A DNA stretch of 16,153 bases, taken from positions 1-16,153 of the forward strand of contig JAJZLX010000663.1 of the NCBI GenBank assembly GCA_021850555.1, in the 5' to 3' direction. The notes beneath the pieces were generated by a model. That model was not told the DNA's origin and searched no databases. It saw nothing but the letters and a program-made list of their open reading frames with translations. Below, piece by piece: positions 15,624 to 16,153 of this stretch. This DNA comes from Pseudomonadota bacterium. GTDB lineage: Bacteria; Pseudomonadota; Gammaproteobacteria; Steroidobacterales; Steroidobacteraceae. The translations under genes were made by a program, and so were the position numbers. The first letter of the stretch is position 1. The number at the start of each line of letters is the position of its first letter.

Positions 15624-16153
15624 CTAGGACTTTACCGGCTCGAGAATGGCATCGAGGTTCAGGGAATCGCAGTAGTCCATGAATTCCTCGCGCAGGTGCG
15701 CCACGGGGATGCGGCTGGGCACGTTGACGATCATCTGCACCGAGAACATGGGGGCGCCGGTGTGAGCCGCAGGGTAGCTGCGAGTGGAGACCTCGGCGAT
15801 GTCGATGCTGCGGCTCGCAAAGAAGCCCGACAGGCCCGCGACGATGCCGCCTTGATCGAGACTGACGACGTCGATCGAGTACGGCAGCATGTCCGTACGC
15901 GCAGGTCGCGGCTCCGTGCGCTTCATGTGCACGCTGAGGCTGCCCGACTCGGCCAGTCGCTTGAGCTCGCTTTCCAGCTTGGCGAGCGCGTGCCAGTTGC
16001 CCGACACCAGCAGCAGCATCGCGAACTCGGCCCCGAGCGCCACCATGCGGCTCTCGGTAATGTTGCCGCCGCACTCGCTGATCACCCGGGTCAGCTCGTG
16101 GACCATCCCTGTTCTGTCGCTGCCGATCGCCGAGACGGCCAGGTGCTGCTTCA
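15624..16153 (-). CDS. gcvR: GcvR-like ACT-domain regulator, start codon cut by the window edge
   Basis: GcvR is a cytoplasmic protein with two ACT domains that binds GcvA and keeps the glycine cleavage genes repressed when glycine is low. The visible 175 residues hold two ACT domains. The first (about 3-80) begins QHLAVSAIGSDRTGMVHELT and includes CGGNITESRMVALGAEFAML. The second (about 88-170) includes VVSLDQGGIVAGLSGFFASR. The frame continues unbroken to the right edge, where the last two bases read TG before AAG CAG CAC; the missing base probably completes the start codon, for a 176-residue protein. An internal ATG at 16106 would remove the start of the first ACT domain and is unlikely. 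GcvA and the gcv operon are not in the window, so the target is inferred from family and from the bcp neighbour. Confidence 0.88.
   Translation of the reverse strand, partial: KQHLAVSAIGSDRTGMVHELTRVISECGGNITESRMVALGAEFAMLLLVSGNWHALAKLESELKRLAESGSLSVHMKRTEPRPARTDMLPYSIDVVSLDQGGIVAGLSGFFASRSIDIAEVSTRSYPAAHTGAPMFSVQMIVNVPSRIPVAHLREEFMDYCDSLNLDAILEPVKS

Noticed and set aside
15610..16074. A minus-strand extension of the bcp frame by about 155 residues into gcvR.
   Set aside because: The extension lies in another frame of gcvR, and the peroxiredoxin family starts at MAKITPGAKVPDF, so a fusion is not supported.

Overview
This window looks like core chromosome from a high-GC gammaproteobacterium, probably near the Xanthomonadales, Nevskiales or Steroidobacterales. 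The reasons are a SUF operon headed by an Rrf2 regulator of the gammaproteobacterial SUF type, a complete mlaFEDCB operon, and the gcvR-bcp-(phoH)-bepA neighbourhood, which partly matches the E. coli gcvR-bcp-bepA region. Genus placement is inference. I see no insertion sequence, prophage, CRISPR array, tRNA or rRNA. No stretch over 300 bases lacks a gene; the longest gaps are 6570-6773, 11800-11961 and 13528-13655.

Left third (1-6569, minus strand): a tightly packed iron-sulfur cluster assembly operon in transcription order Rrf2 regulator, sufB, sufC, sufD, sufS, sufU, sufT, and a Rieske ferredoxin cut by the left edge. Several junctions overlap by 1 or 4 bases, so translation is probably coupled. 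SufS removes sulfur from cysteine, SufU relays it, SufBCD builds the cluster and SufT probably helps maturation. No SufA or SufE is present. The regulator's promoter carries a 25-bp inverted repeat resembling an IscR type 1 operator, which suggests feedback by cluster status.

Middle (6570-10967, plus strand): a class I fructose-bisphosphate aldolase gene follows a leader rich in dyad symmetry, including the 10-bp palindrome GAAACGTTTC that matches the core of Cra/FruR operators. The aldolase stop lies 25 bases before mlaF, so glycolysis and lipid-transport genes may share a transcript. mlaF, mlaE, mlaD, mlaC and mlaB encode the inner-membrane ABC complex and periplasmic shuttle that maintain outer-membrane lipid asymmetry.

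Right third (11050-16153, minus strand): mlaA, the outer-membrane lipoprotein partner of the same pathway, converges on mlaB and has its own promoter. Upstream are a BepA-like M48 metalloprotease with its own terminator, a PIN-PhoH ATPase with a TTG start, a Bcp-type peroxiredoxin, and gcvR, whose start codon lies on the right edge.

No wholly new system is evident. The most useful leads are regulatory: the two operator-like sites between the regulator and fba, the fba-mla linkage, and the Rieske ferredoxin coupled to the end of the SUF operon.
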